Assembly (NCBI RefSeq): GCF_047495875.1
Contig: NC_092463.1
Location: forward strand, 7,644,622-7,708,621
Length of the DNA: 64,000 bases
From: Pithys albifrons albifrons
Lineage: Eukaryota; Chordata; Aves; Passeriformes; Thamnophilidae
Direction: 5' to 3'
Within the stretch, counting starts at the first letter, position 1, and each line of letters begins with the position of its first letter. The translations under genes were made by a program, and so were the position numbers. A model generated the notes under the pieces. The model was given only the letters and a program-made list of their open reading frames with translations, ran no database searches and had not been told where the DNA came from. This document shows, piece by piece, positions 50,090-63,425 of the stretch.

Positions 50090-51300
50090 CCAGCCCTGTG
50101 CCCCTGCATCACCATGAAGCTCTGGGAGGGAGGGCGGTGGTGTCAACGTGTGAAATCGCAGCGAGAAGGAGATACTTTCTCACGCAGCTCGCAGTGGTTT
50201 TGTCGCCGTTAAACTGTCCCACGGTGGGGCCGGGAGGCCGCGGGCACAGCACCCAGCGCCGGACAGCCCCCCCCCCGGTGCCCGGACCCCCGTCCGCACC
50301 AGCCGCGCCGCTCCGAGGGGAGAGGACAGAGCGGGTGCGCGGGGAAGGGGCGGATTCCCGGGACCGGGATCGCGGCGGGGCGGGACAGCCCGGCCGCGGG
50401 GTCCCGGTGGGCGCCCGCCGAGGGGCTCCGCCAGGGGCCGGGCTTGCGGCACTCGGGGAGGGGGCGGCGGCAGCGCCGGCCCCGCTGGCCGCGGCCCCGG
50501 CGGCATGGGAGGAGAGCGGAGCGCGGCAGGGAGCCGCCCGCCGCGGGCCGGCATTGGCGGCGGCGCAGCAGCGCTGGCAGCGGCGGCGCCGGGAGCCGCG
50601 GCCGCTGAGGGGAGGGGTCCGGCCCCGTGCGGTCGCGGCGGAGCCGGCGCTGCGGCAGCGGCAGCGCGGCGGGGCGGAAGTCCTTTGTTGCAGCCGCGGC
50701 GGCAGCAGCAGCAGCAGCAGCAGCGGAGGCAGGAGCGACGCGGGCACAGCTCCCCTTCGGCGGCCGCCGCCTCGCCCCGCGCCGCGGTAAGCGGGGCCCG
50801 GGACCCGCCGCCGGCCCCCGGGAGGCGAGAGGCGGGAGGCGGCCCCAGCTCCGCCGCTGGCGGCGGGAGGTGGGAAGTGCCGAGCGGCGGCGTGGCCCGG
50901 CGCGGCCCGCCATAGTGTGGCGGCGGCGCTGCCAGGTAGGGGCTTTCTAGCCGCGGCCGGTCGCTGGCCGGAGGCCGCCGCGGTGACCTTGCGCCCGGCG
51001 GCCGGGCCGGGCATGGAGCGGCGCCGCCCGGGCTTCGCGGGGGCCGAGCGGAGGCGCCGCCGCGGCGGGTCCGGCTCCCTCCCGCCTTCCCTCGCTCCTT
51101 CCCTCCCTCCCTCCCTCGGTGCCGGGGCCGCGGCGGGCGCGTTCCACCTGCGGGCCGGGCGGGGGTCGAGGATGCCGCGCCGGGAGCGAGGAGCGGCCTA
51201 GGGAGGTGCGGGGAAGGGCCCCGCGCTCACGGGTGGCTCCAGTCGCGGTAAACAAACATCTCGAGTGCCGCTGTCGCGTCCGGCCAGCCCCGGTGGGTCC
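50090..51300. promoter_or_regulatory. ZBTB1: CpG island, ZBTB1 promoter and 5' exon region
   Basis: The strongest CpG island in the window, about 1.2 kb. Plus-strand donor candidates are GCCGCG/GTAAGC at 50786/50787 and GCCAG/GTAGGG at 50935/50936, either of which could splice to the ZBTB1 coding exon acceptor at 60186. Long alanine/arginine/glycine-rich frames here on both strands look like compositional artefacts. Confidence 0.7.
50703..50723 (+). repeat. ZBTB1: (CAG)7 tract in the probable ZBTB1 5' exon
   Basis: Seven uninterrupted CAG triplets, flanked by CGG, about 60 bp upstream of the first donor candidate. If transcribed, it lies in the untranslated leader. Confidence 0.9.
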
Positions 51301-54300
51301 CGCCACTTCTCTTCCTTTTGTCTTTGCAAAATAAACACCCCAAAACTTGGAGTGAGTTGCGGTAATTGGGCGAAAAACGGAGCGGAGCTGCAGCCCCGGG
51401 GAATGCTCCACCCTGCCAGGCGGGAGACTTGGGTTTCACTCGTGGCTGGCAGTGCTGGATCGCCTCGGAGGCGGCTGGAAAGGAAAGGGAATACTTTTGT
51501 CACATAAAAAGCAAGCCCTGTGCCGCTCTGGGAGCGGCGTCGAAAGTCTCGTTCGTCAGAGGTCTCCTCTTTTCTGCTCGCATAGAAAGGTAGTAAAGAA
51601 AGTGGAGTAGAAGGGACTGAAAACGCTGTGGGTTTGGGGCTGGGGTTTTACTCCTCTCTGTTTTTCAGGGTTTTGTGTAACTCACATTTTCAAGTTTGGC
51701 CTGTTTCGGCTGACTGATGAGTGCTGGCTCCTCTTAACACGTAGGCATTTGGTAAATGGGTAGCACGGTTTGGATGCTGTTTAATATTTGAATGTTTGCT
51801 GCCAGGTTATGTCATTTGCTTGCATTATTTCCCTCGCACCAGAGTATTGCGAGGTACAGCACACACTGCAAAACTATCCGGGGTTGCAACAGTGCGGTGT
51901 TCCTTAGGCATTTAATTACATTAAGCAAACATTCCTTTAATTAAAGGTGTTTGTTTAACATTCCTCATTAGAGCCCTTGGAAAAACCCACACAGCAGCCG
52001 TGAGCAGGAGGATGCAGGCGTCTCATTTTTACGGAATTGCTACTTAGGCTTTCATGGCGAGTGGGGAGAGGCGTTGGGACCATATGGCCGTGGGGAAAAC
52101 CAGCCAAACACGAGCGGTTGCAGCGCTGGCAGAGATTTTTCTAGGCAGCAGCAGCACAGCGAGTTGACAAGACTGTGGAGAGATTTTTGGGTGACTGGCT
52201 AGAAAACCTGAGGAGTAACAAGTAGTATTAGTTGCACTCTGCTGCTGTTTGAGGTAAGAGGGAACCAGGAGGCACCGGCCCCGGGTGGGTTGGATGCAGG
52301 TAATGAAGATACGGGTTTGTGCTGTGTGGGAAGCTCAGAGAAGTAATAGAAGACACTTCTTCCTAGTAGCCGGAAAGTTTTGTGTGGAATTAGATCACAG
52401 ACAACAGATGCTTCAGCTCTGCTTGCACAAGTCTTTCCTTCATCAGACTCAACCACTGTTGTCACTGGCACAAGAATTTGCAGTGATAATGTTGAGGGTG
52501 CTCCTGCCAGCCAAGGATTGGGGATTTTAGGTGCTTTCTTACTTGAATATGAGAGGCTGCTTCTCTCACAGATTTCCATTCTTGCTGACAGTGGAGATCC
52601 CTGAAAATCCAGGATGGACAAAGCCATAGTAGTTATTCATCTGCTGGATGGAAATAAAATAGCTGTTCAGAACTGAGATAGTGAAAGTTCCTGATAAGAG
52701 CCCGGTGTCCTTTCTCTTAGTTGTTACAGCTGGGCTTCTTACTAGAGTCCTTCCAGACCTCACACTCATGTGGCATGAGAAGCCACGTGTTCACTGTTCA
52801 GTTTGGCCAGTGGTTCCCCCGCAGGTGGGTGATCCTGCCTTGCCTCTGCTTGGGCACAGTAAACACCATCACCCAGAGTTCTGCTGCGGACACAGCGTGT
52901 GGGCACAACAGCTGACACAATTTGCATGAAGACCATTTATATCCCCATATTTGTATGATAATTTTTTCTTTGTGCATGCTTTGTCACAGCAAAACTCCAT
53001 AATTCGCTGGCTGTTGCCTTTTTTCCATTATTAAACCTATTTCATTGGATGGAGATCTTAGTGGCCTTATTTTTAATGTACTGAAAAGTGAAATGTGAAA
53101 CATTTCAGACCAGAAGGAGTCAACAAAATCTGTAGTTTGACTTGTGTATCAGAAGTTACTGTGCTTCATTTGTGTGCATCTAGCAAGCTGTTAGACTGAA
53201 GTACTACCTGTATTTAGCCAAGGTTTTCCTGGAAGGCACATGTGACTTCATTTGAGGGTCTCAACACATGGTTAAACCACAAAGATGCCTCCTGAAGTTA
53301 AAAGTTGGTGTAACTTGGAGAGCCCAGCTAAAAAGGCTCATCTTTCTGCTACAAGGCATAAATTTGATATCATAATTTTTTCCCCACGAATTGTTTCTTT
53401 TAAACATATCATTACTGTGTTGCCTGACAGCTGTAAAGGTGACAGATTAAAGATAACTGTGACTTTCTAGAGTAGTCCTTTGTGGCTAGCAGGTGACTTT
53501 AAAGGACTGTTTAAGGTCTCTCTAGTACTTCTAATCCCCAGACCTGGTCTAAAGTTGTTTGAGATGGGACTTTAGCATGAACTCCGTTTTCTTAATTTAC
53601 TTTGTCAAGCTTTTATGACACTGTATTTCATGTATTTTGAGGAATGTTCTTACTAAGACCATTTAATATATCTAACTAATTCTCAGCAGCTGAGAATCCT
53701 AACTTGCTGAGTTTTGATGTCTGTTTCTCATTTGTTGTCATGGATGCTGAGTCAGTGGAGAACTGCAGGATGAGGAGGGGATGGAGTGGCTCTGACAGCT
53801 CCTGGTTGGGGACTTTGGAGCATCTTAATTTTCCCTCGTTCAGATCTAGCCCAAGTGTCATAAAACTTGTTCCTTTATGTTGTCGAGGAGTCTCTTTAAA
53901 ATGAGTTGATTCAGCCATCGGGAGGTGTCTGAAGATGAGTATTTCCATCCTTGGAATCACCTTCCCAGCTATCCTGCCTGAAGGCAGCTGATTGGAAGGG
54001 CTAGGGGAGGAGAGTAAATTACAACTTCAGTCCTTCATAGCCCAGATAATGGAGCTTAATTACATTTTCCCTGGCAGTACGTGGAATTCCCATCGCTGTT
54101 TTAATTCCTGATCAAGACTACACTTGCAGTGCAAACTTAGCCGTTCTGGAGATGGATGGATGGTGGTCACAGGCCCCAAGGTCTTTGCTGGTTGTGCAGT
54201 GTTTGTGTAAACTGAGGCACTGGGACTGTGCAGTTCCAGAGCAATAATCTCAGTGGCTTCCTATTGGGTATGTCTAGGTAAAAGTTGTAGCCTGTCAAGA

Positions 54301-57300
54301 GCTCTGTGGTTGATGTAGTAGCTGAACACTTAAACTCCTTGGGCATCACTTGGAAAATTTATACATGTTGTGTAGGATTTTCTCTGCAGCATCTCGATGC
54401 TGTCATTTAGGAATCCAGGCTCTTTGGTAGATCTGACCCACACAGGCAAAATAACTCTTTAGGGAGGAGAGTTCTTGGGAACTTGTGCCAGGGTGGGGTG
54501 TGGTGTCAGACTGCGATGGGGGATTTACTGTCTGCTGCCCACGAGCTCATTTCTTTGTGTGATTGGGCGTTGCTTGCTTGAGGTTTGCCAGTCTCATTTT
54601 CTATTAGCTCCAAATTCTCCACTCATTTATTACACTTTTGTCCAGCCTGTTCTTGGTTTCCAAAGAAAAGCAGTCAGTAAACTAAGCATGTAAGGGCCGT
54701 GTTTTTGCCTGCTCAGCACTGGAAATGCTGGGTTTTGAAAACCACCTACTAATTTTAGGAGCTGAAAGGCTCCTAAATTCTGAACCTTGTGGTATGTTTG
54801 TTTTAAAGACAGAGAAGTTAGCAAAAGAACTTTACTTGAGGATTTTTTTCTTCTTTTGTTTTGAAACATGTCAGAAAACTTTGAATTTGAGGAAATGACA
54901 GCATGGAGCTGTAGTAAATACCTGTTCTTTTTTGTTAGCAGTCTTACAAAAACATGTTTGGTTAGTGTAGTAGTGCAGCTTACCTTGTTCATGGTCACAT
55001 TGAACAGTGTCTTAAGTGGTGCTTCAAAAGAAAAAATCTGGTGGCAGATACCCAGCTTGAATCAAAGCATGGACGTGAAAAAATAAACATTTACTAGGGA
55101 AATAAAATGCATATGGAGACTTGGAGTTTGAAAATCAGAGTGAAAATTTCCAACTCAGGTATCTTCAGTTTTCATTTTCATATCAGATGCTTTTCTAGCA
55201 CGTTTTTTTCGGAACACCTCTGCATCATTCAGCGTTGCTTACAGTGTGGCCTGTGCTGTTTTTACTGCACAAATCAATCATTGCTGAAGTTGGAGTTACT
55301 TCTGATCCTTGTGGGTTTGTGAATTTGGTGCCTCCAGCATCGGAATGCTTCACAAAAGGCAGTGTGCTACTCCACGGGGCAAGTGGCTGGTGTTTCTCTT
55401 CTCTTTGAAATGGAAGAGTCAGAGAGGATCAGAAATAATTTAAAATTTTGGCTTGACAAACTTGCCTGCATGCAGCTTTAATTTTTTCAAGATACTTGGA
55501 GTTTAATAGGCAGTATTGGGCTCAGTTGCTGCCAGTGGTGTTCACCTGTGTTAATAAATTGGACATCCGAGAAGTGCAAGCCAGATTTACTTAAAAAAAT
55601 AAAAAATAAAAAGGTTAAAATATTTGTCCTGGGGCTGGCAGCAATGGGATGATGTTATCATTGCTGTGAGATCCTCCTTTTTGTCCCCCACCTCCCATTC
55701 ACTTCACATCCTCCAAATGCTTTGCTCAATTAGCAGGGGGCGTGTCTTGCTGCTGCTCAGAGCCTGGCCTGGACAGATCCAAAGGATGCACTGAGTGAGG
55801 GAAACTTTGGTACGGGGGCTGGAAGGCTGTACTATGTTACATACATGATATAGGTATATACACAGTATATGATAGATAAATGGCAGCTGAGTTAATCCTG
55901 CATTAATTACAGCATTTCTTGTATACACATTTCACTTTGAAATCTTGTGTTTTCTGTAAAATGACCTGGTTTTACCCTAATGCCTGTTTTTTTTTTCTCC
56001 AAAGCAAACTTCAAAAATAGTTTGCAGTGCTGAACCACCCACATGGCTGATAAATGCAGATTGCTGCCATTTTAGCAATTAAAGTAACAAAATAATGATA
56101 AAGTATCGTTTTCTGAGAGCTGGTTCCTGATGGAAAGGAGTTTGTCAGGAAGCCCGGCATGCTTGCTGATGGCAAAGGGATGGCAGGATTTTGGGGTGCA
56201 GTTCCTGTGCTGAAGGAGAGAATGCTGTCATTGTTTTCCAGCCATTCCCCAACAAAAGCATGTCTGTGTTTTTTACCCATTTTGCCCTAGGCCCTGTCTT
56301 GGCTTGTCCCAGCCCCTTGCACAAGCACCTTCCCTCTGCTGTTCAGACCCTCATTGCCCCCATTTGTAATTCTCACTGCTGCTTCCTATGTCCAGTCACC
56401 CCTCTTGGCTCAGCACTCCACTCCCAGCCAGCCTCTCCCTACTTTGCAGATTTCCAGAGGTTTTCCATCACATCCTTCTTACATCTCCCAATCTCCCTGT
56501 ATTTACACTACATCCCCTCCTGGGTCTGGCTCTCCATCAGCCAGAACTGGGCATCTTCTCTATCCAGCTACCAAGGGGGGAATGATAAAACCCAACAGGG
56601 AATCATCATGCAGAGCAGTCTCCAGCACACTCTACTCAGCTCCTGACTTTGTGGAGGTGGCACACAGAATCATGGAATTGGGTTGGGAAGGACCTTAAAA
56701 GGTCATCTAGTGCAGCTCCCCTGCAGTGAGCAGGGACATCTTCAACTAGATCAGGTTGCTCAGAGCCCCATCCAACCTGACCTTGAATGTTCCCAGGGAT
56801 GGGGCATCCACCACCTCGCTGGGCAACCTGTGCTGATGCCTCACCCCCTTCATCATAAAAACTTTATTCCTTCTGCCTGAATCATCAAACCGTGGCAAGG
56901 CTCTGTGCAAAAGGGGGTTTCACTGCAGGTGGGATGGCTCAGGCAGACCCTTCTGTACAAAGGAGCTGCAAGATGATGAAATGTTCTCAACCAGGCAGTA
57001 ATCTGAGATGTTAATAACTAACAAAATTTCTAGGTGTGAATAAACTGGTAATTTTTATCTTCTCTCCCTCAAGCTTATAGCTTGGCCAAATCCAGGCAGA
57101 TTTTTATATCTTGACAATATATCCAAGACTTAACGCTTTCTCCCACATAAAGTGTCTCTTCAAAGATTTTGGAAGAGAAGCTTCATTTTTCAAAGAAAAA
57201 AATTTAATCTGCATATATGAAAACTTTCTTAGCTTCATTTTGGGAACTGTTTTAGTTGAACTTTTCTGTGGAGGGCGGAAAAATAATAAATCAGTCCAAA

Positions 57301-60186
57301 GTAGACAATTCAGAAGGAAAGTTTTGCTTTTGCTGGTTGAAATGTGTTGAAGTTTTAAACAGTCCAACACAGGCTGTCATGGTGGGAAGTGTTGGTAGCT
57401 GTAAATACATAGTTAGATTCAGCAGGTTAATGCAGCATCCAGAGGGAGGATGGCAGTACTTTTATTAACATAAATAATCTCAAACAGTCTTTTAATATCT
57501 ACCTGTAGTACTACTGCAGTAGAAGCTGCAAATGTATCTGAGCACTTTGCCATCGTGCTCAGGTAACCTCAAGCTCTGGCTGTTCTTCCCCAGAGTTCCC
57601 AGGAGGGAATCATTGCCAGAGGGTGATTGTTGTGTGTTGGGACCCACATGCTGAAAGCTCTGCAGGAGTTCCTCTGTCAAAAGGAGAAATACTTTTCACT
57701 TTTTTTAAAGAAGAAGAAAACTTACAGGCGACTTGGAGTGCTGTCACTTGTCGTTCCCATCATTTGGAAACGCTCCTGTCTGCGGGTGTGTGCAGATAGT
57801 TTGTGGCCACCTTTTTGGTACAGGCTTGTTGCTTGGACTGCTGTTTCACTGTTGATGGACATGATGGAGTACTTTTAGTGTAGAACAAACATTTTTGCCA
57901 CTTTATGAGGATGGGGAGATGAACACGAGCTGTCCTGAACCTTTTCTTGTCATGTTGGCAGTTTACACCAAGAGGCCAATTGTACCTTAGACTGTATCAT
58001 CTAATTTTCTCATTGGTTTTCACTCTTACAATGTGGAAGTTGAAGTCAATTCTTTGTCATTATGCAGCTGCTGTTCTGGATACAGTAGACTGAATGACAT
58101 TTAAGCATCCAATGAATTGCCTCAAATCCAAAACACGTTATACCTTGAAAGAATATGAAGTATACTTTTATTATGACTTTGCTACACAGAAACATCTGAA
58201 ATTACCCAGTGATCTAGACAATAATCGAAGTCTGCGGAAAAGATGTGAAGTGGTTTCAAAGCTTCTCCTACTTTCAAAGCCACCAAAGAAACCCATTAAA
58301 TGAATTCCATGCAATGAGTGAACGTTACTGGCCCTGAGAATTATTATGGCAGGGTGCTCGCCTGGAGTTGTGGGTGTGGAGGGCCAGGTTGAGAGCAGAG
58401 GAGCAGCTGCCATTCAGATGCTTGTCATCAGTGCAGTTCAGCCCAAATCTCAAGGTTCCTATTGCCAGACAAGGTCTTGTGCTGGTGTTGATCCAGAGGT
58501 ACCGCTGTGTGAGTTGGCAGTAGGGAATATTGCTGGGTGGGGTGAGCATGCTCTGGACTCGAGAGCTTGAATGTGTTTCCTCCATGGCAGGCCTTTGTGG
58601 AATGGGGAACAGGGAATTAATGTTAGGCCTGCTGCTTAACAAGCCAGGCAACGCCTGTGACTTGCGAATTCAACACTAATTGTAGAATTTAATTTCTCTA
58701 CGCATTTTTCCCCCTAGGATATGCAAGCAGTTAGAGGAATAATAAGAAAAAGGGAACAGTTGTGTATGTATTGTGTTTAAATTTTGGACAGTGAAAGAGT
58801 GTTGCAAATCAATCCATGCATTTCACTGAGTCATAAAATGCCATTTAATATATGTCATTTGCTAGCCTGTACTTTATTTGTACAAATCTCTTACAGTTCT
58901 TTGCATTGTTTGTGATAACCTTTCAAAATGTTAAGAATGCTCGTTGTTGCTTTATGTTTTTCATTTCAATGAGAATGTTCTTTATACCTTCTTTTGGTTT
59001 CTCACCCCCTCACCCTGTGAAGTGAGAACAGATTATGTGTATCAGTACAGGTTTTCCAGAGTGAGTCACACTAACTGTTGGATCTGGCCACACTTGGTTA
59101 AGTTTATCTCCTGTAAGTCAAATGCACACCTCCTGTATACAGTGCATGTATTCTCAATATTTTTGTTAACATAAACCAGTATGTTTTCATCCTCTTGAGG
59201 ACAGATTAGACCTTTCACTTACAGCAACCCTCAGCACTTGCAGACCCTTCAAGGCTTCATTTCACTGTGGCTCCATCTCTGGCTTGCTGGCTCTCTCAGT
59301 TCTCCATTGCTGAGTTTTTCTTGTCCGGTTTCCCATCTACGTGTTTGGGTTGCATTTGAGCGCTCTGAGCTGGTGGTTTTGCGAGCAGTTGGAGGCACAG
59401 TGTGCACCACTTCCTGCCTCTGCAGCCCCTGGGCTGTCACGCAGCTCGCCTGGTCACCATCTGCAGTGGGCTCGTACGTGGGACGTGCCACCGCAGCCGG
59501 GCTGCCCTCTGCTTCTGAGAAGGAGTCTCAGTCTGCAGTTCCTGGTTTGCAGGAGGCTTTGTAGAGAAGGTGGAGACGGTCCCTGAGCTGCCATAAAGAG
59601 CAGAATGTGTGGAGTAGCTTGTGTGGGTGCTCCATTGATGTGTTTTGGTTCTCTTTAATGAGGAGGGACAGACCAGTTTGAGCCTGGCCTGGTTTCTGGT
59701 ATGAGTTTCATCATAAGTCTGTTGGACTGACAGGTAGAGAGGCAAGTTGAGGCTGAAGAGTGGTTTCTGCCAGCCAGCCTGCCTTGTATAGGTGTTGTCC
59801 TGGGGCCATCTTAGGGACGTCTACCCTGTGAAGTGTTTGAAGTTCTGCATTCAGAATTCATATCTGAAAATCTTGGCTGTAGGACTTTGAGATATATTTG
59901 CTAATTTATATTCTAGCAGCATAGTTCTGACTGACATGTGTGGTGGTTATGTTTATTAGTTTACTAGTCTTGTAAGCCTAGTGGTGAGCACATGGAATTA
60001 TGGATGTTTTCACTGGCATCAGTATTCATAAGTAGTTACCAGCAAAGATCTCCAGACAGGAAGCTGTACCGCAGACCGTCAGAATAGGAAGATCTAGAGA
60101 GCAAAACGATGTCAGTTCCTCCCTGCATTTAAGTAGGTTTTGGGTTTTGTGCTCATGGTTTAACAGATATCTTCTTCTCTATGCAG
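50936..60186 (+). other. ZBTB1: ZBTB1 large first intron (inferred)
   Basis: About 9.2 kb between the CpG-island donor candidates and the TCTATGCAG acceptor at 60186. It contains a reverse CR1 tail (56661-56885) and AT-rich sequence. I see no other gene. The left boundary depends on which donor is used. Confidence 0.6.
56661..56885 (-). mobile_element. CR1-like LINE fragment, reverse orientation
   Basis: Starts with CAGAATCATGGAATT, then GGTTGGGAAGGACCTTAAAA, GCAGGGACATCTTCAACTAG, AGAGCCCCATCCAACCTGAC and GGGATGGGGCATCCACCACC, the standard order of a reverse CR1 end. Confidence 0.93.
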
Positions 60187-60206
60187 GTCTATAATCGAAG
60201 TACAAG

Positions 60207-62342
60207 ATGGCAAGAACCAGCCATAGCAACTATGTCCTTCAGCAGCTAAACAACCAAAGAGAGTGGGGCTTTCTGTGTGACTGCTGCATCGCTATCGATG
60301 ATATTTATTTTCAAGCACATAAGGCAGTCCTTGCTGCTTGCAGCTCCTATTTTAGAATGTTTTTTATGAACCATCAACACACTACAGCCCAGCTGAATCT
60401 AAGCAACATGAAGATTAGCGCTGAATGCTTTGATCTTATTTTACAGTTCATGTATTTAGGAAAAATCATGACAGCCCCTGCCAATTTTGAGCAATTTAAA
60501 GTGGCCATGAACTATTTACAGCTATATAATGTACCTGAATGTCTAGAAGATATACAGGATACAGACTCATCTAGTTTAAAATGTTCATCTTCTGCTTCTA
60601 GCACCCAGAATAGTAAAATGATATTTGGTGTGAGAATGTATGAAGACACACTTGCTAGAAGTGGCAGCGAAGCAAACAGGTGGGGCATGGAGCCGCCAAG
60701 TTCAACAGTAAATACATCCCATAACAAAGAGCCTGATGAAGAAGCTTTGCAGCTAAGCAGCTTCCCTGAACAACTGTTTGATGTCTGCAAAAAAAGCACC
60801 ACATCCAAATTCTCTCACACAAAAGAGCGCGTGTCCCACTCGCGCCGGTTTGGAAGGAGCTTCACGTGCGACAGCTGCGGGTTCAGTTTTAGCTGTGAAA
60901 AGCTACTGGATGAGCACGTGTTAACGTGCACCAACAGGCATTCCTACCAAAGTGCCAGGTACTACAGTACTGAGAAAATAGACTTTAGTGAAAAGGACTC
61001 TACTTCTAAAATGATCTCCACACAAACAGAAAAATACAAGGGGGACTCGAGCCAAGCTGCGGATGATTCTTCATCTCCAGTGTCAAACATCACGAGCAGA
61101 AAAAGCAGCACAGTTGCCTCTGAGACATCAGGTGAAGAAGGAAGCAGAGCCTCTGAGAGAAAGAGGATTATCATCAAGGTGGAACCAGAGGACAATCCTA
61201 CGGATGAGCTGAAGGATTTTAATATTATTAAGGTGGCAGATAAAGACTGCAATGAGTCTTCCGACAACGATGATCTAGATGATGAGCAGGAAGAGCCGCT
61301 GTACAGATACTATGTTGAGGAAGAGATGAGGGAGAAGAGAAATGCTCGGAAGACTTTAAAGCCCCGTTTATCCATGGACGAGGATGAAAGAAAGTGTTTG
61401 AAAAGTCCGCGGCACCTTAACAGGAAGGCTCCTTCAGTGCAGGAAGACATGGAGAACGCTCCTTGTGAACTTTGTGGGCTAACAATCACCGAGGAAGATT
61501 TGTCCTCTCATTATTTATCCAAACACATAGAAAATATATGTGCCTGTGGCAAGTGTGGTCAAATACTGGTCAAAGGCAAGCAGTTGCAGGATCATGCACA
61601 GACCTGTGGGGAACCCCAGGATCTGACCATGAACGGGATCAGAAATTCTGAAGAGAAAATGGACTTGGAAGAAAACCCTGAGGAGCAGTCGGAAATAAGG
61701 GACATGATGTTTGCAGAGATGCTAGAGGACTTCAGGGACAGTCACTTCCAAATGAACAGCCTTCAAAAAAAGCAGTTATACAAGCATTCTGCCTGTCCTT
61801 TCCGATGCCCTAATTGCGGTCAGCGTTTTGAAACTGAAAACCTGGTGGTTGAACATATGTCCAACTGCCTGGAGCAAGATCTGTTCAAGAACTCCATGTT
61901 GGAAGAGAACGAGAGGGATCACAGACGTAAGCATTTCTGCAATCTTTGTGGGAAAGGATTTTACCAGCGTTGCCACTTGCGGGAACACTATACCGTTCAT
62001 ACCAAGGAAAAACAGTTTGTTTGTCAGACATGTGGGAAGCAGTTCTTAAGAGAGCGCCAGTTGCGGCTCCACAATGATATGCACAAAGGCATGGCCAGGT
62101 ATGTCTGTTCCATTTGTGATCAAGGAAACTTCCGAAAACATGACCATGTACGGCATATGATATCTCACTTATCAGCTGGAGAGACTATATGCCAGGTCTG
62201 CTTTCAGATATTCCCAAATAATGAGCAACTGGAGCAGCACATGGATGTTCATCTGTATACATGTGGAGTATGTGGAGCAAAATTTAATTTGAGGAAAGAT
62301 ATGAGATCTCACTATAATGCCAAGCATTTGAAAAGAACATAA
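60207..62342 (+). CDS. ZBTB1: Zinc finger and BTB domain-containing protein 1
   Basis: ZBTB1 is a nuclear BTB zinc-finger protein needed for lymphoid development in mammals and implicated in the DNA-damage response through a ubiquitin-binding finger. One coding exon of 711 codons, against 713 in human, starts at ATG 60207 in a strong context (A at -3, G at +4), 20 bases after the acceptor TATGCAG. The BTB domain lies near residues 8-120 ([18 protein letters not shown], then [15 protein letters not shown]). Zinc-finger-like modules are [17 protein letters not shown] (about 221), [17 protein letters not shown] (420), [17 protein letters not shown] (446), [17 protein letters not shown] (534), [17 protein letters not shown] (578), [17 protein letters not shown] (607), [17 protein letters not shown] (634), [17 protein letters not shown] (663) and [17 protein letters not shown] (688). 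IKVEPED at Lys324 fits a sumoylation motif. It diverges head-to-head from ZBTB25, whose BTB domain it resembles. Confidence 0.97.
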   Translation: MARTSHSNYVLQQLNNQREWGFLCDCCIAIDDIYFQAHKAVLAACSSYFRMFFMNHQHTTAQLNLSNMKISAECFDLILQFMYLGKIMTAPANFEQFKVAMNYLQLYNVPECLEDIQDTDSSSLKCSSSASSTQNSKMIFGVRMYEDTLARSGSEANRWGMEPPSSTVNTSHNKEPDEEALQLSSFPEQLFDVCKKSTTSKFSHTKERVSHSRRFGRSFTCDSCGFSFSCEKLLDEHVLTCTNRHSYQSARYYSTEKIDFSEKDSTSKMISTQTEKYKGDSSQAADDSSSPVSNITSRKSSTVASETSGEEGSRASERKRIIIKVEPEDNPTDELKDFNIIKVADKDCNESSDNDDLDDEQEEPLYRYYVEEEMREKRNARKTLKPRLSMDEDERKCLKSPRHLNRKAPSVQEDMENAPCELCGLTITEEDLSSHYLSKHIENICACGKCGQILVKGKQLQDHAQTCGEPQDLTMNGIRNSEEKMDLEENPEEQSEIRDMMFAEMLEDFRDSHFQMNSLQKKQLYKHSACPFRCPNCGQRFETENLVVEHMSNCLEQDLFKNSMLEENERDHRRKHFCNLCGKGFYQRCHLREHYTVHTKEKQFVCQTCGKQFLRERQLRLHNDMHKGMARYVCSICDQGNFRKHDHVRHMISHLSAGETICQVCFQIFPNNEQLEQHMDVHLYTCGVCGAKFNLRKDMRSHYNAKHLKRT

Positions 62343-63425
62343 GCATAAACATACTGTTAAAGCATTAAGTTGGCAGCAGAGAGAACACCAAAGCAAAGCA
62401 TAAGTATAGTAGAAAAAAATTGAAAAGGAAAAAAAAATTTGAAAATAAGTCTCTTTTTTATTATTTTTTTTAAGACCCTCTTAACCATAGGTGTCTATTT
62501 AGGCTCATTAAGTATATAGCTTTGAAAAGCATCATGTGTTTAATTATTACATTTTCACTGTTTCCTAATATCAGTTTCTGTTCTTAATTTTATTGTTTTA
62601 CTAAGTAGATATACAAATCATTATTTTTAAACTGTAGATTAAAAGCACAATGTTACCCCTTCACTGACTGCTATTAAACAGTTCTCGGATCCATGTCCGT
62701 AAGATGAGTGCTTTAATATTTCCATGTGTTGTTTCTTCATGTGAAAACTTTAGATCACAGTGATTAATGTGCAAGAGCATAATTATTCATAGTCCTTAAA
62801 TTAATTTTCAAAATGAAAAAACCCAACAACAATGCCAAGAAATAATCCTTTGCACTCTGTCTCTGCTGTGAGGGCTGTCCTGGTTCCCTGCTTCTTGGCT
62901 TTGTTGGAATGTGCATCCCAGGGTGAGAGCACATAGGCTCAGTTAAACCCACAGGCTTGGACTGGAGTGCACAGAGGGAAAGGGAGTTAATGACTGTTGG
63001 GATAACCAAGGAGTTCCCAGTACAGTGGTTGTTTTCCAGACTTGAAGTCCTAGCAGAACTGTACAATTGACGTTGGCCTTTCTTTTACTGTCTGTACCTC
63101 TGTGGGTGTATTTAACCTGCTTATCCCAACATCCAAGGGAGGAGTGGCTGTGATGGGTTCCTAGGAATGCAGCATGGCCACATGCACTGGAGTCTGCATT
63201 CTCAGCCTAGCTGTGAACTGTGCCTTGCTGCTTGTGTTGGAAAGTTAACAGTGAAGATAGTCCCGTTGCTTGGGCGGGGAGGGGCAGGGGGAGTGTGGCT
63301 CATGTGAACCTTAGGTTTTTTTGCTTCTTGTTTTCATGATACTTTATGAATGTTCTGTTTTTCAACAAGAATATAACAAGAAAAGACTGCAGAGTTTGCT
63401 TAATAAATGTAAAGATACTTTATGC
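62343..63425 (+). other. ZBTB1: ZBTB1 3' UTR (probable)
   Basis: AT-rich non-coding sequence after the TAA stop, running to AATAAA at 63402-63407. Another AATAAA lies near 63664. The end is inferred. Confidence 0.55.
63402..63407 (+). promoter_or_regulatory. ZBTB1: Candidate ZBTB1 polyadenylation signal AATAAA
   Basis: Canonical hexamer about 1.06 kb after the stop codon, in TTAATAAATGTAAAG context, followed by T-rich sequence. Confidence 0.5.

Noticed and set aside
50083..51014. Long plus- and minus-strand frames (235-301 codons) in the ZBTB1 CpG island
   Set aside because: GC-driven absence of stop codons. Mutually overlapping, low-complexity Ala/Arg/Gly/Pro content, no recognised domain.
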